From positions 1-53,491 of the forward strand of contig VXOG01000054.1 in assembly GCA_009840165.1 (NCBI GenBank): a stretch of 53,491 nt of DNA. Reading direction: 5' to 3'. The position numbers and the translations under genes were made by a program. Source of the stretch: Chloroflexota bacterium (GTDB lineage: Bacteria > Chloroflexota > Dehalococcoidia > Lucifugimonadales > UBA3495). Every line of letters starts with the position of its first letter. Position 1 is the stretch's first letter. Positions 14,430 to 22,641 of the stretch are shown in pieces. The notes under the pieces were generated by a model, which ran no database searches, was not told the DNA's origin, and saw nothing but the letters and a program-made list of their open reading frames with translations.

Positions 14430-16222
14430 TGCCCGGACTCAACCCGTCTGCGGGCGACCATCGCGTCAAAACGCGCCGCGCGCTCACCTTTGTGAGATCG
14501 CAGCCATGCCAGGAATTCGGCCCTGGGGTATGCGTTCAGAACGTGCTCCGGGCCGCACCAGGCGCGGCGGGCTACCGCAACGCCGTACCGCTGATTGCTC
14601 AACCCGTCGGTGTGGTGGGAATCGGTGTTGATGACCAGCGGCACTCCCAACTCGCGGGCGCGGGCTGCGTGAGTGTCTTTCAGGTCCAGCCGTTCCGGAG
14701 CGGCGTTGATTTCCATGGCCGTTCCGGTGTCCCGGGCGGTCTGCAAAAGGGTCTCGATGTCAAAATCCACCGGGTCCCGGTGTCCCAGCAGGCGTGTGGA
14801 CGCATGGCCGATGACGCAGACGTAGGGGTTTTCCATAGCGCGCACTATTCGCCGCGTCATCGTTTCGCGATCCTGGCTCATGGCGTTGTGTACCGATGCG
14901 ATCACCCAGTCCAGCATGGCCAGCACGTCGTCCGGAAAATCCATTGCGCCGTCGGCCCGTATGTCCACCTCGGAACCGCACAGGATTGTCATGTCGTAAC
15001 GGTCCTGCAACGCCTTCAGTATCTCAATCTGTCGAGCGAGGCGGTCGGGGGTGAGGCCGTTGGCGACGCCCAGGCCCTGCGAATGGTCGGTCAACGCCAT
15101 GTATTCGTAGCCCATGGCGGCGACGGCGGCCACCATTTCTTCCAGTGGGAACTTGCCATCACTCCAATCGCTGTGCAGGTGCAGGTCGCCCCGGAGATCC
15201 TCTACGGTGATCAGGTTGGGCAGCGAGCCGGCGCGGGCGGCGTCCAACTCGTCCGCGCCCCGCCTGAGTTCCGGCGCAATCCAGGGCAAGCCCAGCCGGT
15301 CGTAGAACGATGCTTCATCGGCGAATTTCTCGGTGACGCCGCTTTCGATGACGGTGATGCCGTATTCGTTAAGCGAGAGGCCCTGACGGTTCGCGTAGTC
15401 GCGCAGGCGGATGTTGTGCTGCTGGCTGCCTGTGAAGTACTGGAGCATGGCACCCATAGCGTCCGGTTCGCCGATGCGGAGGTCAATCTGTATGCCGGGG
15501 TCAACCACTACGGAGGTCTTGGAATCGCCCTGCACCAGCGTTTCCCGTACCGACGGCAATGCGGCAAGGGCAGGCCCAGTTTCGGACGGGTTGTCGGAAA
15601 TTGCGATAAGGTCCAAGTCGCCGATGGTTTCTTCCCAGCGGCGGAGGGAACCGGCCGGGGTCAGGCTGACCAGGCCAGGGCAAGCGTCGAAGAGTTGGGC
15701 CGAGACTGCCGCGCAGGTTTCGGCGGCGATGCCCAAGGGGGTGCGGTCGGAACGCATCCGCTGGGCATGGATGTGCCGGAGGATATTCTCCGCCGATTTT
15801 TTGCCCATGCGTGGAAGTTGGGCCAGACGGCCATCCAGAGCGGCCTGTTCCAACTCGACAACCGATGAAATGCCCAGTTCCTCCACGGCCGCCTTGACTG
15901 TTTTGGGGCCCATGCCGGGGACTTCCAGCAGGTCCAGCACGTTGGGCGGCAGTTCTTCCGCCAATCGGTCGTAGGCTGCGACGTGTCCGGTGGCAACGTA
16001 CTCCTGCACCTTTTCGCTGATAGCCTTGCCGATGCCCGGAATTTTACGCAGGTCTTCGCCATTGGCGGCAGCGGTGGCCAGCGACCAGGAAAGCTGATCG
16101 ATGGTATTGGCGGCCCGCTGGTAGGCGCGAATCTTGAAAACCGAATCGCCCTTGATTTCCAGCATGGCTGCCATGTTGCTGAAAAGGGTGACGATGTCGT
16201 CGTTGCTGATTTGCGTGGTCAT
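14426..16222 (-). CDS. polX: DNA polymerase X family with PHP domain (PolX)
   Basis: 598 residues, matching the usual ~570-600 of bacterial PolX. The N-terminal 8-kDa and helix-hairpin-helix region has GIGKAISEKVQEY and VPGMGPKTVKAAVEELGI. The polymerase palm carries GDLDLIAIS with paired aspartates. The C-terminal PHP domain has DLHLHSDWSDG, GSEVDI, and later NTDSHHTDG metal-ligand motifs, giving 3'-5' exonuclease or AP-endonuclease activity in known members. It acts in gap-filling base-excision repair. MTTQISNDDIV at 16222 is taken as the start; ATG codons a few residues upstream are possible. It overlaps the downstream hypothetical gene by 4 bases. Confidence 0.93.
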   Translation of the reverse strand: MTTQISNDDIVTLFSNMAAMLEIKGDSVFKIRAYQRAANTIDQLSWSLATAAANGEDLRKIPGIGKAISEKVQEYVATGHVAAYDRLAEELPPNVLDLLEVPGMGPKTVKAAVEELGISSVVELEQAALDGRLAQLPRMGKKSAENILRHIHAQRMRSDRTPLGIAAETCAAVSAQLFDACPGLVSLTPAGSLRRWEETIGDLDLIAISDNPSETGPALAALPSVRETLVQGDSKTSVVVDPGIQIDLRIGEPDAMGAMLQYFTGSQQHNIRLRDYANRQGLSLNEYGITVIESGVTEKFADEASFYDRLGLPWIAPELRRGADELDAARAGSLPNLITVEDLRGDLHLHSDWSDGKFPLEEMVAAVAAMGYEYMALTDHSQGLGVANGLTPDRLARQIEILKALQDRYDMTILCGSEVDIRADGAMDFPDDVLAMLDWVIASVHNAMSQDRETMTRRIVRAMENPYVCVIGHASTRLLGHRDPVDFDIETLLQTARDTGTAMEINAAPERLDLKDTHAARARELGVPLVINTDSHHTDGLSNQRYGVAVARRAWCGPEHVLNAYPRAEFLAWLRSHKGERAARFDAMVARRRVESGQ

Positions 16223-16345
16223 GAGTATCACCATACCATCGGCCCGCAAAACGGGGCAAGCGCGGGCCGGCTGCGTGGAATCGTACTTATTGCGTTCGCC
16301 GCAACGTGGACAGTTCTTTGAACGTTGGTTTAGGATATACCAGTC

Positions 16346-17023
16346 ATGCGCTATCGAGTTGCCAGTGCCGCCGACTCCGTCCTGCCGTTGCCGGGGACGC
16401 TGGCGGATGTTGTATTTCCGGATTCAGCAGGGACGGCGCGCATCGCCCGCGACGTTGCGCTGATCGTCGCCGGCAGCCTGCTGGTGGCGCTGTTTGCCCA
16501 GATCAAGATTCCTTTGGGCTTTACGCCGGTGCCCATCACCGGCCAGACTTTCGCCGTCCTGCTGGTTGGGGCATTGCTGGGAGGTTGGCGCGGCGGGCTG
16601 GCACTGGCGCTGTACGCCATCGAAGGCGCGTTCCTGCCGTTCTTTGCGGGAGGCGCATCGGGATGGTTCTGGCTGTTGCCATCGGGCGGTTACATCGTGG
16701 GATTCATTCCCGCGGCGGCGCTGGTCGGGTTCCTCTGCCAGTGGGGTTGGAGTCGGCGCCCATGGGTGTTGCTTGCCATGCTGCTCGGCAACGTCGTGCT
16801 GTACATTCCGGGCCTGATTCAATTGGGCCTGTTCCTCCCTGCGGATGTTGCCACCGCGTGGGGCTGCGCCGACGTCTGGCAGTGCGGCCTGTTGCCGTTC
16901 ATACCCGGTGATCTCGTCAAATTGGTTGCGGCGAGCCTTGTTGTGCCGGCGGGATGGGCGCTGCTGGACAGGTTTATCGTCCCTCCTCGCAACGGCTCTG
17001 GATTCCCGCTTTCGCGGGAATGA
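16346..17023 (+). CDS. bioY: BioY family biotin transporter S component
   Basis: 225 residues with about six membrane helices. BioY is the substrate-binding subunit of the ECF biotin transporter and can work alone or with EcfAT. Typical blocks are GFTPVPITGQTFAVLLVGALLGG, ALYAIEGAFLPFFAGG, LPSGGYIVGFIPAA and FIPGDLVKL. No ecfA/ecfT gene is in the window. The last ~10 residues and the stop come from a CTGGATTCCCGC repeat (16998-17024). A TATACC hexamer ends 4 bases before the ATG, so the message may be leaderless. The N-terminal ~30 residues are longer than usual, so an internal start is possible. Confidence 0.92.
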   Translation: MRYRVASAADSVLPLPGTLADVVFPDSAGTARIARDVALIVAGSLLVALFAQIKIPLGFTPVPITGQTFAVLLVGALLGGWRGGLALALYAIEGAFLPFFAGGASGWFWLLPSGGYIVGFIPAAALVGFLCQWGWSRRPWVLLAMLLGNVVLYIPGLIQLGLFLPADVATAWGCADVWQCGLLPFIPGDLVKLVAASLVVPAGWALLDRFIVPPRNGSGFPLSRE

Positions 17024-17135
17024 CGAGGGTACGCGGGAATGACGGTAGTTTGCGGGAATGACGTTTGGTTGTGGGAACGACGTTTGGTTGTGGGAACGAC
17101 GTTTGGTTGTGGGAACGACGTTTGGTTGCGGGAAC
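16998..17135 (+). repeat. Palindromic repeat and 19-bp minisatellite
   Basis: 16998-17024 is a CTGGATTCCCGC repeat. At 17060-17135 four 19-bp units (GACGTTTGGTTGTGGGAAC) stand in tandem, the fourth with one change. A diverged fifth unit precedes them at 17041-17059. The units look like amplification of the repeat's GGGAATGACG tail. Confidence 0.85.
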
Positions 17136-17166
17136 GGCGGTGGTTTAACTGCCGAAATGTACAGCC

Positions 17167-17175
17167 TGGTATAAT
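17167..17175 (+). promoter_or_regulatory. Extended -10 promoter of the MBL-fold gene
   Basis: TGG followed by a perfect TATAAT (17170-17175), 20 bases before the ATG at 17196, leaving a leader of about 14 bases. Confidence 0.6.
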
Positions 17176-17195
17176 TTTGTGAACGAGCGCGATTT

Positions 17196-17879
17196 ATGGA
17201 CATTTACTGGCTGGGACATGCCGCGTTTCGCCTCCGCTCTATTACGACCGGGCTGTCCATCATCACCGACCCCTACACAGCCAGCTCAGGTTTAGGGATG
17301 CAGATTGACTCCCGCCAGATCGTGGACGTGGTCGGGGTCACCGTCAGCCACGACGATGCGATGCACAACAATCCCGCCGACCTCGGCGGGGACGCGCGGG
17401 TATTCAATACGCCCGGCGAGTACGAATTCCAGGGCATCACCATCAGGGCCGTGATGACCGGGCTGCCCGAGGGAGTCCCGCGCAGTCAGCGCAACGTGGC
17501 CTACACCATCTCGATAGACGGGATCAGCGTTTGTCACCTGGGCAGCATCGCCAGGCCGCTCACTGCCCAGCAGATTGACCTTATCGGCCCGGCCGACGTT
17601 GTGCTCGCGCCGGCGGGCGGGGAAGACCGCAACCTGCTCTCGTACCGCGCCATAAATCAGACCGCGCAACAGTTGGACGCCCGTTGGCTCGTACCCATGC
17701 ACTTTCGCGCGCCGGGGGAATCTTCGGGGATACAGCCTGAGGATCCCAGAGCCTTTTTGCGTGAGCTGGGGGTGGCTGATGGGTCGTTGCAACCCCAGGG
17801 ACGGATGCAGGTTACCCGGAACAACCTGCCGCCGTCCCTGCAAATCGGCTTGCTCACCCCGCAAATTCGATCCCGTTAG
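17196..17879 (+). CDS. MBL-fold protein of the UlaG-like type, metal site degenerate
   Basis: 227 residues. The fold is recognisable from WLGHAAFRL at the N-terminus, ITDPYT, VSHDDAMHNNPADL, NTPGEYEF, CHLGSIARPLT and WLVPMHFR. UlaG-like members are metal-dependent hydrolases with HxHxDH and a later Asp. Here the HxHxDH site reads H52-D-D-A-M-H57, and the usual Asp after HLG is Ser117, so most ligands are altered. The protein may be a non-catalytic relative. It starts 20 bases after a strong -10 and is followed after 3 bases by an acetyltransferase gene, likely co-transcribed. Confidence 0.8.
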   Translation: MDIYWLGHAAFRLRSITTGLSIITDPYTASSGLGMQIDSRQIVDVVGVTVSHDDAMHNNPADLGGDARVFNTPGEYEFQGITIRAVMTGLPEGVPRSQRNVAYTISIDGISVCHLGSIARPLTAQQIDLIGPADVVLAPAGGEDRNLLSYRAINQTAQQLDARWLVPMHFRAPGESSGIQPEDPRAFLRELGVADGSLQPQGRMQVTRNNLPPSLQIGLLTPQIRSR

Positions 17880-17882
17880 TCA

Positions 17883-18413
17883 ATGGCGGAAATCACGATA
17901 GGCTCGATGCTGCCGGAGGACTGGCCGGCCGTCCGGCTCATTTACGCCGAGGGCATTGCCACCGGCCACGCTACTTTCGAAACCGAACCGCCGGATTGGG
18001 AAGCGTGGAATCGAAACCACCATGCCAAATGTCGTCTGGTCGCGAGGGCCGGCGACGAAGTAGTCGCGTGGGCCGCCATTTCCCCGGTGTCGGCCCGCGC
18101 CTGTTATGCCGGCATTGCCGAGCACAGCATCTACGTTGACGCGAGTCAGCGAGGCAAAGGCATCGGCAAGCGACTGTTGGGGGCGTTCGTGGAGGCGTCC
18201 GAGTCGGCTGGATTCTGGACTTTGCAGAGCAGTATCTTCCCCGAGAATCGTGCCAGTATCGCCATCCATCTGGCTTGCGGTTTCCGGATCCTGGGCCGCC
18301 GCAAGCGTGTGGCGATGCTCAACGGCGTCTGGCGGGACACGGTGATGGTGGAGCGGCGGAGCAGGGTGGTGGGCATGGAGCGAGGGTCAATTTGCGCGCC
18401 ATCGCCCCCGTGA
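17883..18413 (+). CDS. GNAT-family N-acetyltransferase, Pat/MnaT-like
   Basis: 176 residues. The layout resembles phosphinothricin/methionine-sulfoximine acetyltransferases: IYAEGIATGHATFETEPPDW at the N-terminus, an EHSIYVDASQRGKGIGKRLL acetyl-CoA-binding motif A (QRGKGIG), and FPENRASIAIHLACGFRILG. These enzymes acetylate small amines such as methionine sulfoximine or amino-acid analogues. The ~12 C-terminal residues after MVERR are probably an extension beyond the domain. It follows the MBL-like gene by 3 bases. The substrate is not predictable. Confidence 0.87.
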   Translation: MAEITIGSMLPEDWPAVRLIYAEGIATGHATFETEPPDWEAWNRNHHAKCRLVARAGDEVVAWAAISPVSARACYAGIAEHSIYVDASQRGKGIGKRLLGAFVEASESAGFWTLQSSIFPENRASIAIHLACGFRILGRRKRVAMLNGVWRDTVMVERRSRVVGMERGSICAPSPP

Positions 18414-18470
18414 TAAAATGGCCGAAACTCACGGCTCCAAGCCAACGACCAATGATCCAGGAGGCAGGCA

Positions 18471-19637
18471 ATGACCGTCCCGGCGCGTATGAAATTCGGC
18501 GTATTCATGGCCCCTTTCCATCGGGTTGGCGAGAACCCGACCCTGGCCCTGGAGCGCGACCTCGAACTGCTCCAATGGCTGGATCACCTGGGTTACGACG
18601 AAGCCTGGATCGGCGAGCATCACAGCGCCGGCTGGGAGACCATAGCGTCCCCCGAGGTGTTCATGGCCACCGCCGCCGAACGCACTCGTAATTTGCGCCT
18701 GGGTACCGGCGTCGTCAGCCTTCCGTACCACCATCCCTACATGGTCGCCAACCGCATGGTACTGCTCGATCACCTCACCCGGGGTCGTGTGATGCTGGGT
18801 GTGGGGCCCGGAGCCCTGGCCTCCGACGCCTATATGTTCGGCATTGACCCGGCCCGCCAGCGGGAGATGATGGATGAGTCGCTCGGCGTTATCAAGCGCC
18901 TGATGGATAATCCTGAACCCTACACCTATACCTCGGACTGGTTCGAGCTGCACGACGCCCACTTGCAACTCCGCCCGTACCAGCAGCCGTTCCCGCTGGT
19001 TGTGGCCTCGGTGCAGTCGCCGGCCGGCGTAACCACCGCCGGCAAACACGGCGCCGGCGTCATCTCGCTGAGCGTTCCCCGCGACATGGTGCGCTCCACC
19101 AGTCTCAAAGACCAGTGGGCCATTGCCGAGGAGACTGCCGCCGAACATGGGCAGACCGTCAAGCGATCCGAGTGGCGTCTTTCCGTCGGCGTCCACCTTG
19201 CGGAGTCGAAAAAAGAAGCGCAGGAAGACATCCGCGAGGGTTCCGCCCGCGTGGTGACCGAGTACTTTGGCAACACCCTGGGCCACGAAGTGCCGGACGT
19301 TCCCCGCGACCAGATTGTCGATTTTATGACCGACAACAAGCAGTGGATCGTGGGCACTCCCGACGACTGCATCCAGCGCATCAACGAGTTGCAGGAACTG
19401 TCGGGCGGTTTCGGGGGTATGCTGGTTCGCGTGGAGGACTGGGCGCCCCGGGACAAGATTCACCGCTCTTACGAGCTGATGGCGCGCTACGTGATGCCCC
19501 AGTTCCAGGGCACACTGACCGGCATCCAAACCTCCCAGCAGTGGGCTTCCGACCTGCGCGATACCTTGCAGGTCAACCGCCGGGCCGGATTGGACCGGGC
19601 AACGCAGGCATACGAGGAGACTCGGCAGGGCCGCTAG
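18471..19637 (+). CDS. LLM-class flavin-dependent oxidoreductase
   Basis: 388 residues of the bacterial luciferase-like fold. MKFGVFMAPFHRVGENP, a DEAWIGEHHSAGWE loop, LRLGTGVVSLPYHHP, ANRMVLLDHLTRGRVMLGVGPGAL and GTPDDCIQRI are classic for the limonene/alkanal monooxygenase subgroup. Such enzymes use reduced FMN and O2 to oxygenate small organics, with FMNH2 supplied by a separate reductase; a few use F420 instead. An AGGAGG site lies 8 bases before the ATG at 18471. The hairpin at 19661-19685 should end the transcript. It is one of two LLM proteins in the window, the other at 37255. Confidence 0.92.
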   Translation: MTVPARMKFGVFMAPFHRVGENPTLALERDLELLQWLDHLGYDEAWIGEHHSAGWETIASPEVFMATAAERTRNLRLGTGVVSLPYHHPYMVANRMVLLDHLTRGRVMLGVGPGALASDAYMFGIDPARQREMMDESLGVIKRLMDNPEPYTYTSDWFELHDAHLQLRPYQQPFPLVVASVQSPAGVTTAGKHGAGVISLSVPRDMVRSTSLKDQWAIAEETAAEHGQTVKRSEWRLSVGVHLAESKKEAQEDIREGSARVVTEYFGNTLGHEVPDVPRDQIVDFMTDNKQWIVGTPDDCIQRINELQELSGGFGGMLVRVEDWAPRDKIHRSYELMARYVMPQFQGTLTGIQTSQQWASDLRDTLQVNRRAGLDRATQAYEETRQGR

Positions 19638-19660
19638 CGAACGGATACAGGATCGCAACG

Positions 19661-19685
19661 GGGCGGGTTCAAAACCCGCCCTTTT
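19661..19685 (+). terminator. Intrinsic terminator after the LLM gene
   Basis: GGGCGGGTT (19661-19669) and AACCCGCCC (19673-19681) are perfect arms around CAA, followed by TTTT at 19682-19685. Confidence 0.75.
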
Positions 19686-19724
19686 GCTTATCCCGGCGTC
19701 GCTGTGATAGCGTGCGATAGCGGT

Positions 19725-19730
19725 TATAAT
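19725..19730 (+). promoter_or_regulatory. -10 element of pyk
   Basis: A perfect TATAAT, 55 bases before the pyk start and after the upstream terminator. No good -35 is seen at the expected distance. Confidence 0.5.
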
Positions 19731-19785
19731 GCGCTTGAAAGAAATATAACAAGATTTAAAGCAGGCTCGGACAAGGGGATTGGTC

Positions 19786-21240
19786 ATGCGGAAAACCAAG
19801 ATTATCGCCACCATCGGACCGGCCTCCCGGTCTCCGGAAACGCTGGACAGGCTGGTAGCAGCCGGCATGGACGTGGCCCGGCTCAACTTCTCTCACGGCA
19901 CTCTGGAAGAGCATGCCGAGGTTATCGCCAACGTGCGCAAGGCTTCGGAAAAGCATAACCGCCCGGTTGCCGTCTTGCAGGATCTGGGCGGCAACAAGTT
20001 CCGCCTGGGCCAAATGTCGGAAGCCATCCAGCTCAACTTCGGAGATCGTATCTCCATCGTCAACGAAACCAGCTCCGATACCCCTGGCCGCCTGCCCTTC
20101 CCGGAGCCAGCTATCTTGGCCAGCCTCCGCCCGGGCCATCTGGTGTACCTCTCCGACGGCACGGTGTGCCTCGAAGTTCTGGACGTTGCCGACGACCTCG
20201 AGATCAAGACGCAGGTGCGCAACGGGGGCAACCTCTCATCCTACAAGGGCGTCAACCTGCCCGACGTTCCTATCGACATGCCTGTGATCACCGAAAGCGA
20301 CAAGATTGCGTTGCAGTTCGGTGTTGAGCAGGAGGTTGACTGGGTCGCGCTGTCGTTCGTGCGCACCGGGGAAGACGTGCGCTATGCCCGGGCCCATCTG
20401 AACCAGCTCAACAGCCAGGCCCCCGTGATGGCGAAACTGGAGCGTCGGGAGTGCATCAGCAACCTGGATGAGATCCTCGAAGAAGTTGATGGCATCATGG
20501 TCGCCCGCGGCGACCTGGGCGTCGAGATGCCGATGGAGGAAGTGCCGGTCATTCAGAAGGATATGGTGACCCGCGCCAACATAGCCGGCCGCATTTCCTC
20601 GGTAGCGACCCAAATGCTGCGCTCCATGGTCAACTCGCCCACGCCAACCCGCGCGGAAGTGTCCGATATTGCCAACGCGGTGCTGGATGGCTGCGACTCG
20701 ATCCTGCTGTCCGACGAAATCGCAGTGGGCGCGTACCCGGTGGAGGCGGTCCGCATTGCCGACGCGGCCATTGTTCAAGCCGAAACCATGTACAACTATT
20801 ACACTGAGTTTCCTCAGCGTAATCAGACCCAAGCCGTCACTTGGGGCGCCACGCAACTCACCAAGTCGCTGAACGCCAAGCCCATAGTCATCACCAGCAC
20901 CGGACGCGCCGCTTACGAGCTGGCGCGGTTCCGCCCCGAAAACGACATCATTGTCTTCTCGCACGACGCGGCGGTCCAGCGCCGCGTCTGCATGGCCTGG
21001 GGCCTCAACCCCAAGGGCGTAATACCCGCCGAGCCGGACGTCGCCAAGCTGGTGACCATGCTCGTTGACGCCGCAATGGCGACCGGAATGGTTTCGGAGC
21101 GGGACGTTGTTACTCTGGTGCACGGCTTCATGACCGGGGTTACCGGCACTACCAACACTATCCAGGTGCTGAACATCCAGGAATACCTGGGCCATATTGG
21201 ACGCAGTGCGGTCGCACACGCCGCGCCGCAGCCGGTGTAA
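19786..21240 (+). CDS. pyk: Pyruvate kinase
   Basis: 484 residues. It transfers phosphate from phosphoenolpyruvate to ADP, the last step of glycolysis. Motifs present: TKIIATIGPASRSPE, DVARLNFSHGT, MAKLERRECISNLDEI with catalytic Lys and metal-binding Glu, GIMVARGDLGVEMPMEEVP, VATQMLRSM and PTRAEVSDIANAVLDG. The usual LSGETA reads LSDEIA here. The C-terminal domain (about 350-475) is present. MRKTKII at 19786 with AGGGGA upstream is the preferred start over a TTG six bases earlier. A perfect -10 and an upstream terminator suggest its own transcript. Confidence 0.96.
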   Translation: MRKTKIIATIGPASRSPETLDRLVAAGMDVARLNFSHGTLEEHAEVIANVRKASEKHNRPVAVLQDLGGNKFRLGQMSEAIQLNFGDRISIVNETSSDTPGRLPFPEPAILASLRPGHLVYLSDGTVCLEVLDVADDLEIKTQVRNGGNLSSYKGVNLPDVPIDMPVITESDKIALQFGVEQEVDWVALSFVRTGEDVRYARAHLNQLNSQAPVMAKLERRECISNLDEILEEVDGIMVARGDLGVEMPMEEVPVIQKDMVTRANIAGRISSVATQMLRSMVNSPTPTRAEVSDIANAVLDGCDSILLSDEIAVGAYPVEAVRIADAAIVQAETMYNYYTEFPQRNQTQAVTWGATQLTKSLNAKPIVITSTGRAAYELARFRPENDIIVFSHDAAVQRRVCMAWGLNPKGVIPAEPDVAKLVTMLVDAAMATGMVSERDVVTLVHGFMTGVTGTTNTIQVLNIQEYLGHIGRSAVAHAAPQPV

Positions 21241-21310
21241 CCGGTGGTGGCATTAAGGTACGCGGTTCGGCGATCGCGGGAGATGAGCAAGGCTTTTTCA
21301 AAGTTAAACC

Positions 21311-21336
21311 GTCATTCCCGCTTTAGCGGGAATGAC
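21311..21336. repeat. CTGGATTCCCGC-family repeat, partial copy
   Basis: GTCATTCCCGCTTTAGCGGGAATGAC is a palindrome with the family core but symmetric GTCATT/AATGAC flanks. It lies in the pyk-tRNA gap, which otherwise holds no gene. Confidence 0.8.
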
Positions 21337-21439
21337 TGATTGGGGTGGAAAGCCGCTATCCACGACTTTGAAAACGCCGTGGTGAGATGAGCAACCCGGT
21401 TGCGTGGGAGGCGCCGGGTTGCTAGAATAAACGTGACGC

Positions 21440-21513
21440 ACCGGCGTGGTGTAGTGGTAGCGCATCGGTCTCCAAAACCGAAAGTGTGGGTTCGATTCCT
21501 GCCGCCGGTGCCA
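21440..21513 (+). tRNA. tRNA-Trp (anticodon CCA)
   Basis: 74 nt. Acceptor arms ACCGGCG (21440-21446) and CGCCGGT, discriminator G and an encoded CCA (21511-21513). The D arm is GTGTAGTGGTAGC. The anticodon stem TCGGT/ACCGA encloses loop CTCCAAA, so the anticodon is CCA. The T arm has GTGGGTTCGATTCCTGC. A terminator follows. Confidence 0.96.
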
Positions 21514-21535
21514 AAGCGCGCTATCCGGTTAAATG

Positions 21536-21564
21536 ACCGTCCTCAAGTAGGGCGGTTTTCTTTT
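21536..21564 (+). terminator. Intrinsic terminator after tRNA-Trp
   Basis: ACCGTCCT (21536-21543) pairs with AGGGCGGT (21549-21556), including one G-U, around CAAGT. TTTCTTTT follows. It overlaps the final bases of the convergent amidohydrolase gene. Confidence 0.75.
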
Positions 21565-22564
21565 AGATTCCCAGCAGCGCCTCCAGGTTTTTCCATGAGA
21601 CCCGCTCTTTCTCTTCCTGCGTGAGGGAGGTTAACCCTTCCAGCCATCCGCCGGGGGATGGATCCCAGCCGACGAAAGGCCAGTCGCTGCCTATGACCAC
21701 GCGGTCGGCGCCCACCGTGTCGATGAGGAAGCGCAGGCCGGCCTCGCTGCTGGTCAGGAAATCGTAGTAGATCCGGTTCTGGTAGGCGCTGGGCGGTTTC
21801 AGGATGTTCGTGCGGGCTTCGGAACGAACCTGCCAGCCGTGATCCATACGGCCCATGGCGAAGCAGGCTCCGCCGCCGCCGTGGGCGATGCAGACGCGCA
21901 GGTTGGGGCACTCATCCAGGATGCCGCCGTAGATCAAGGTGGCGACCATCAAAGCGTCCTCCAGCACTACCCCTACGCTGTTGGGCAGGCCGTACCTCAG
22001 CGTCTTTTCCAGCGCGACGATGTTGTCCTGGGGCTGGGGATGGAAGAACAGCAGGGCATCCAGGGACTCGGCGGTTTTGAACAGCGGCAGGAATTGAGGT
22101 TCGTCCCAGTTGAGGCCGTTGACCACCATGTCCAATTCAGCGCCTTTGAGGCCCAGCACCTTGACGGCGCGCTCCAGTTCTTCGATGGCTGCGTCAACGT
22201 CCTGCACCGGAAGGGTGGCAAGGCCCGCGAATCGGTCGGGCCAACGCTGCGTCATGCCGGCGATTTCGTCGTTCACCTCACGGGATGCCTGGATTGCTGC
22301 TGCTGTCTCCCAATGGTAGGGGAACAGGGGCGTGTGGATGGACACCACCTGCACATCTGTCCCTTCGGCGTCCATGTCGGCCAGACGTTGTTCCGGCGTG
22401 TAACGGATTTTCGGGGAGTTGATCAGGATCCGCTTGCCGTTGCCGACGATGAACTCCTGTTCGCCTCGAGCTTCGTGGCTCATGCCGTGCCAGTCCTGCC
22501 CCTGCTCGAAGGCGTTCCATAGGACTTGCGGCGCGAGGTGGGCATGGACGTCTATAACTCTCAT
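21563..22564 (-). CDS. Amidohydrolase_2 (ACMSD-like) family protein
   Basis: 333 residues. VIDVHAHLAPQ has the N-terminal HxH metal motif; VCIAHGGGGACFAMGRMDHGW and VVIGSDWPFVGWDPSPGGW hold the later His and the catalytic Asp (GSDWP). This matches the aminocarboxymuconate-semialdehyde decarboxylase superfamily, whose members decarboxylate or hydrolyse aromatic and cyclic acids. MRVIDVHAHL at 22564 is preferred over a GTG two codons upstream. It is a tandem paralogue of the next gene upstream and likely shares a transcript with it and a polysaccharide deacetylase. The substrate is unknown. Confidence 0.88.
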   Translation of the reverse strand: MRVIDVHAHLAPQVLWNAFEQGQDWHGMSHEARGEQEFIVGNGKRILINSPKIRYTPEQRLADMDAEGTDVQVVSIHTPLFPYHWETAAAIQASREVNDEIAGMTQRWPDRFAGLATLPVQDVDAAIEELERAVKVLGLKGAELDMVVNGLNWDEPQFLPLFKTAESLDALLFFHPQPQDNIVALEKTLRYGLPNSVGVVLEDALMVATLIYGGILDECPNLRVCIAHGGGGACFAMGRMDHGWQVRSEARTNILKPPSAYQNRIYYDFLTSSEAGLRFLIDTVGADRVVIGSDWPFVGWDPSPGGWLEGLTSLTQEEKERVSWKNLEALLGI

Positions 22565-22585
22565 TGTCACCTTCCATTGCGGTCA

Positions 22586-22610
22586 CTGGATTCCCGCGAA
22601 AGCGGGAATG
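22586..22610. repeat. CTGGATTCCCGC palindromic repeat copy
   Basis: Family core ATTCCCGC-gaaa-GCGGGAAT between the two amidohydrolase genes. Confidence 0.85.
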
Positions 22611-22641
22611 GTTGTAGGGATGACGGTTTTTTCGGTACAGC

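Noticed and set aside
17041-17135. CRISPR-like array of short direct repeats
   Set aside because: The 19-bp units are directly adjacent with no spacers and there are no cas genes; it is a minisatellite.
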